Positions 61,390 to 64,000 of a DNA stretch of 64,000 nucleotides are shown here, one piece after another. How positions within the stretch are numbered: the first letter of the stretch is position 1; the number at the start of each line of letters is the position of its first letter. The notes below the pieces were generated by a model. It was not told where the DNA came from, made no database searches, and saw only the letters and a program-made list of their open reading frames with translations. Source of the stretch: G963662655 sp963665015 (GTDB taxonomy: Bacteria; Cloacimonadota; Cloacimonadia; Cloacimonadales; JAIOQZ01). Location of the stretch: positions 62,001 through 126,000 of the forward strand of contig CAXXSY010000004.1 of NCBI GenBank assembly GCA_963665015.2, in the 5' to 3' direction. The translations under genes were made by a program, and so were the position numbers.

Positions 61390-62052
61390 TCATTTATATC
61401 TTCTTCGTTTGCCGAATGGATTTGTGTTATCGAGATCAAAACAATCATGCCAAAACAACTTGGGCTCAAGAACTAAGTGCTTCAATAAATCATCACCAAT
61501 TACCTTACCAGGATTATACCTGGGCTGTGTACTTTCACAAACCAGCTCCAGATTCAGAATCAGAAGAGCTGCCATGAAATCAAGTAGTACGCCAAGGCTT
61601 GCTCCGAATAGAGCCTCTTGGTCTTTGGGGTGCTTTGCCTCTGTGTACTTATCCCACCAAGACAGTCTTTGACCGTGTTCCCATTCCTTGAAGGGCTGAA
61701 TCTCCAAATTGGACAAACGAATTGTCACAGCACACTGACAAAATTGGGACGTGGATAGACATTCCTGGTAATTCTTAATGCCATCACGTTTCTTGGCATT
61801 TGGATTTTCACTAATCGGTCTCTTTGCATCAATTCTTTGGCATACGTCTTTGAATAGCCGATCGACACCGGTGGCAGCAGCAATGGTAAGTTTTACAATT
61901 TCCGCAGAATCACAATCAAGATTATCTTCATGGAATTCAATAAATCTCGACAATGTGATCACATCCTGCTCTAAAGCAAGAAAATACTGCCAATGCTGCC
62001 TAATAAACTGAATTCGATCAGATATAACATTGTCTGGTTTTGTAGAAATCAT
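61390..62052 (-). CDS. Unknown helical protein, paralogue of its upstream neighbour
   Basis: The 220-residue protein has no signal peptide or membrane helix. It aligns with the C-terminal 230 residues of the gene at 62075: HWQYFLALEQDVITLSRFIEF against HWQFFLAMEREMITLSQYVSF; then CQRIDA, YQECL, LSNLEIQPFKEWEH and SWW in the same order. It ends in a basic tail (GKRRRYK). The His-Trp helix and EIVKL/CxxID pattern suggests an all-alpha fold, perhaps HEPN-like, but no catalytic R-x4-6-H motif is evident. It lies 22 bases after its paralogue and before a strong terminator, so the pair form an operon. A defence or stress role is only a guess. Confidence 0.7.
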   Translation of the reverse strand: MISTKPDNVISDRIQFIRQHWQYFLALEQDVITLSRFIEFHEDNLDCDSAEIVKLTIAAATGVDRLFKDVCQRIDAKRPISENPNAKKRDGIKNYQECLSTSQFCQCAVTIRLSNLEIQPFKEWEHGQRLSWWDKYTEAKHPKDQEALFGASLGVLLDFMAALLILNLELVCESTQPRYNPGKVIGDDLLKHLVLEPKLFWHDCFDLDNTNPFGKRRRYK

Positions 62053-62074
62053 CTTACAACCCCTATCGGCAGGA

Positions 62075-63149
62075 TCACCACCGAGAACGTCTTCCTTTTT
62101 TATCTTGAGGATTCACTTTGAAAATCTGACAATCGAAAAGCTCAGGTTCCTTATGTAAGAACTTAACAAGTTTATCTCCCTCGTGATTGTAGGTATACAC
62201 ACTCGCAAGATCAATGTCTAAAATCAGCATCGCTGACACCATATTCAAAAGGTTCTTCAGCGTAGCGTTATGCAATACGCTTTTAATTACTTGTTTTCCA
62301 TCTTCATTCTCCCACCTCGCTCTTGATCCATGCTTGAGACGTTGAAAGCTTTTCCACCAACTAATTTTATACTTATGCTCCCATTCTGCGAATGGCTGAA
62401 GCTCAATATCGGAAAGGAATATGCCAATCTTCCGTAAATGGATGAATGAAGGTGACGTTCTTGATACTAACATCTTATGCGATGATTTCAAACATTCACG
62501 ATATCCTTTCATATCTTTCCGCTTTTCAACATCGAAATTTGGATGATATGGACTTGTTACATAGGCGTCAATCTCCAAGCATAGCTCTTTGAGAATGCCT
62601 TCTATTTCAGCGCCGGCAACAAGAATCATTTTCATGATTTCGATCGAAAAGCGCTCAAAATTCCGCTCCTGAAATGAAACGTATTGAGACAGAGTTATCA
62701 TCTCCCTTTCCATGGCCAAGAAGAACTGCCAGTGACGCCAAATACTTGTAAGTTTCCATTTTCCTCGATCAAACCAAAACTGCTTTTCGAGCATATATTC
62801 TTTCTGCGATAAATGTTCTATCTCAATATCTGGTATTTCTTGTTGTAATCGTTCAAGGATTCCAGCTCGTTCATGTGCTGTATTTGCCTTTCGGTAGCTC
62901 ATAATCGCTAATCGAGTTTCTTTCTTGACAAGCTGTATGATGCTACCATCGTCATCAGGAATATGATGATAATTTTTTTTTCTTGAGATAAGAAATGGCT
63001 CAAGTTCCTCCCTTGCAAAGCCACTAATCGTTGATTTCGCTTGCTTTCGGATATCGATGATTCCCCGAACCTGGTATTGTTTAAGGCAATCAATAAATTC
63101 AGAGGCAGAAGAAAAGCCTTGATACCCAATCGTAAAAAAGCTTTGTCAT
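62075..63149 (-). CDS. DUF488-domain protein fused to an unknown helical domain, apparent 5' frameshift
   Basis: The uninterrupted ATG frame is 62075-62902 (275 aa), but homology begins further upstream. From about 63133 the same frame reads TIGYQGFSSASEFIDCL, VRGIIDIRKQAKSTISGFARE and LAIMSYRKANTAHERAGIL, the pattern of DUF488 (TIGYxG, DVR, CHR-like end). The middle of that domain is shorter than usual. No in-frame start exists upstream. An ATG at 63149 would fit exactly if the T6 run (63134-63139) had five T, giving MTKLFTIGYQGF. The C-terminal domain (about 230 aa) is paralogous to the next gene. Either a one-base error or mutation, or slippage on T6, explains the break. Confidence 0.6.
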
Positions 63150-63407
63150 TAATCCATCCTATTGTGATGAGGCTTCAGTGTCGTCAAAGAATGTTGTCGC
63201 CTTCGCATCATCGTAGCCTCGGTGTGGGGTTGGTGGAGAATATGGTGCAAGATTGTTATGCGTGATGAAGATGTGTCAAATCATTTTATGTTGGCGGTGA
63301 TTATGCCAGATAAACGAAAAGGGCACCATGGGGTACCCGGTTCGAATTTACGGATTGTTCCGTAACTGAAAGCCATGCAGTGCATTGCGTGGCGAATCAT
63401 CTCCGAA
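63150..63407. other. Intergenic stretch without recognised gene
   Basis: The 258 bases between the DUF488-type gene and the AAA+ ATPase end hold no convincing coding frame. A GGTACC-centred short palindrome (GGGTACCC at 63334-63341) and a T-loop-like GGTTCGAATTT are present, but I assign no function. Base composition changes from AT-rich to GC-rich across it. Confidence 0.4.
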
Positions 63408-64000
63408 TTATTCTCCGTATTTTCTATAGACCGTGCGTGGCTTGGAGCTGGTCGTCTCCTTTTCCGCGCTCAGCACCTCCGCCTTTACGAGTGCGTCAAG
63501 AGCGGGATTGAGCTGTGCCGCTGTTATCTTGCCGCCCAAGGCTTTGTGGAGCTCGGTTTTCGATATCCCACCTGAGGCAATCAGCTCCGCCGGCATCTCC
63601 TCGCGGAACGCCCACGCGACCCAATCATCGGCATCGACCTCCAGCTCGACGATCGCGGCAAAACGGCTCTTCACCGGCTCCAGGATGCCCATCACGCCTG
63701 CCTTGTCCTCGCGACGATTGGTTGCTGCCAGAAAAACGACATGCTCCGACACCTTGTGTCCGTTGACCCGACGCGCCAGGATCAGCTGCATGACCGCGCT
63801 GTGCACGCTTGCGGGTGCCCGCCCGAGGTCGTCGAGGAAGAACAGGGTGGGACTGTCGGCGTTGATAAGCTTCAGGAGGTCACCAAGAAGCAGGAAGGTG
63901 GCTTCGTCTTTGTCCGCAACAGGAAAGGGTAATCCTTTGTAGTCGGTCGGATCGGACACTGCGGGATGGTTGATAATGAGGTCCGCTCCGGCGTCATTAC
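63408..64000 (-). CDS. AAA+ ATPase, MoxR-like, N-terminus outside the window
   Basis: The frame is open to the window edge, so the internal GTG at 63959 is not the start. Visible parts are NHPAVSDPTDYKGLPFPV (substrate loop before Walker B), Walker B LFFLDDLGRAP, sensor-1 FLAATNR, and the arginine-finger region EPVKSRFAAIVELEVD. A winged-helix-like C-terminus follows (KTELHKALGGKITAAQLNPALDALVKAEVL). Walker A lies beyond the edge. MoxR-type ATPases usually remodel partners with a VWA domain; none is seen here. High GC content and the position beyond the IS and unknown genes suggest a different origin from the pilus operon. Confidence 0.75.
   Translation of the reverse strand, partial: NDAGADLIINHPAVSDPTDYKGLPFPVADKDEATFLLLGDLLKLINADSPTLFFLDDLGRAPASVHSAVMQLILARRVNGHKVSEHVVFLAATNRREDKAGVMGILEPVKSRFAAIVELEVDADDWVAWAFREEMPAELIASGGISKTELHKALGGKITAAQLNPALDALVKAEVLSAEKETTSSKPRTVYRKYGE

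Noticed and set aside
62908..63129. A 73-residue - strand frame upstream of the DUF488-type gene.
   Set aside because: Another frame over the same DNA encodes recognisable DUF488 sequence continuous with the downstream gene.
63334..63356. GGTTCGAATTT resembling a tRNA T-arm, possibly a duplicated attachment site.
   Set aside because: It does not match the tRNA-Arg 3' end at 13561-13585, and no acceptor or anticodon arm can be drawn.

Overview
The window looks like chromosome of a Gram-negative, outer-membrane-bearing bacterium of the FCB superphylum (Bacteroidota and relatives). The evidence is an SprA-type outer-membrane translocon protein (type IX secretion), a lipoprotein whose C-terminus resembles a type IX/FlgD-like sorting domain, many lipobox lipoproteins, an OmpH/Skp-like chaperone, a secretin, and a two-gene RHS body of a kind common in that group. 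I cannot name the genus or phylum.

Layout. (1) 1-13.6 kb is ordinary, fairly GC-rich backbone on the + strand: a TPR protein with a phospho-acceptor helix, ruvB, a lipoprotein, coaX, sprA, a UPF0316 membrane protein, tRNA-Sec on the - strand, selB and tRNA-Arg(ACG). (2) 13.6-45.4 kb is a polymorphic RHS locus. It is read from right to left: an OmpH-like chaperone, a lipoprotein, RHS body protein A (1695 aa), RHS body protein B (1348 aa, carrying the resident C-terminal tip), then a long array of displaced tips. Each displaced cassette starts with a near-identical copy of the 3' end of the RHS core. That core is followed by a divergent, AT-rich tip and then by one or two exported or membrane partner genes. 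I count twelve tips including the resident one, plus one core copy without a tip. The two cassettes nearest the tRNA point the other way, lie between a 46-bp inverted repeat, and end in an IS3-family remnant. (3) 45.6-60.1 kb is a compact + strand operon for a type IV pilus/type II secretion-like machine: major and minor pseudopilins, GspF, GspE, secretin, and GspL/PilMN-, PilO- and PilP-like proteins. A beta-helical tail-fibre-like protein sits in the middle, and a large multi-domain lipoprotein with a formylglycine-generating-enzyme-like domain sits at the end. (4) 60.3-64 kb holds an IS630-type transposase, two tandem paralogous genes of unknown function (one fused to a DUF488 domain with an apparent frameshift), and the end of an AAA+ ATPase.

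The main discovery candidate is the RHS array. Its tips fall into two recurring families plus two singletons, and family membership predicts the partner genes. Family A tips (17.9, 19.5, 23.0, 24.6, 26.2 kb and the resident tip) are followed only by an exported TPR-like protein. Family B tips (13.7, 21.4, 31.1, 33.0 kb) are followed by an exported TPR-like protein and a 74-79 aa three-helix membrane protein. I infer these are toxin and immunity cassettes kept as a silent reservoir that can be recombined onto RHS body B. Because both the body and the TPR partners carry signal peptides, the toxic activity, if any, would be met outside the cytoplasm. Function is inferred from architecture only.
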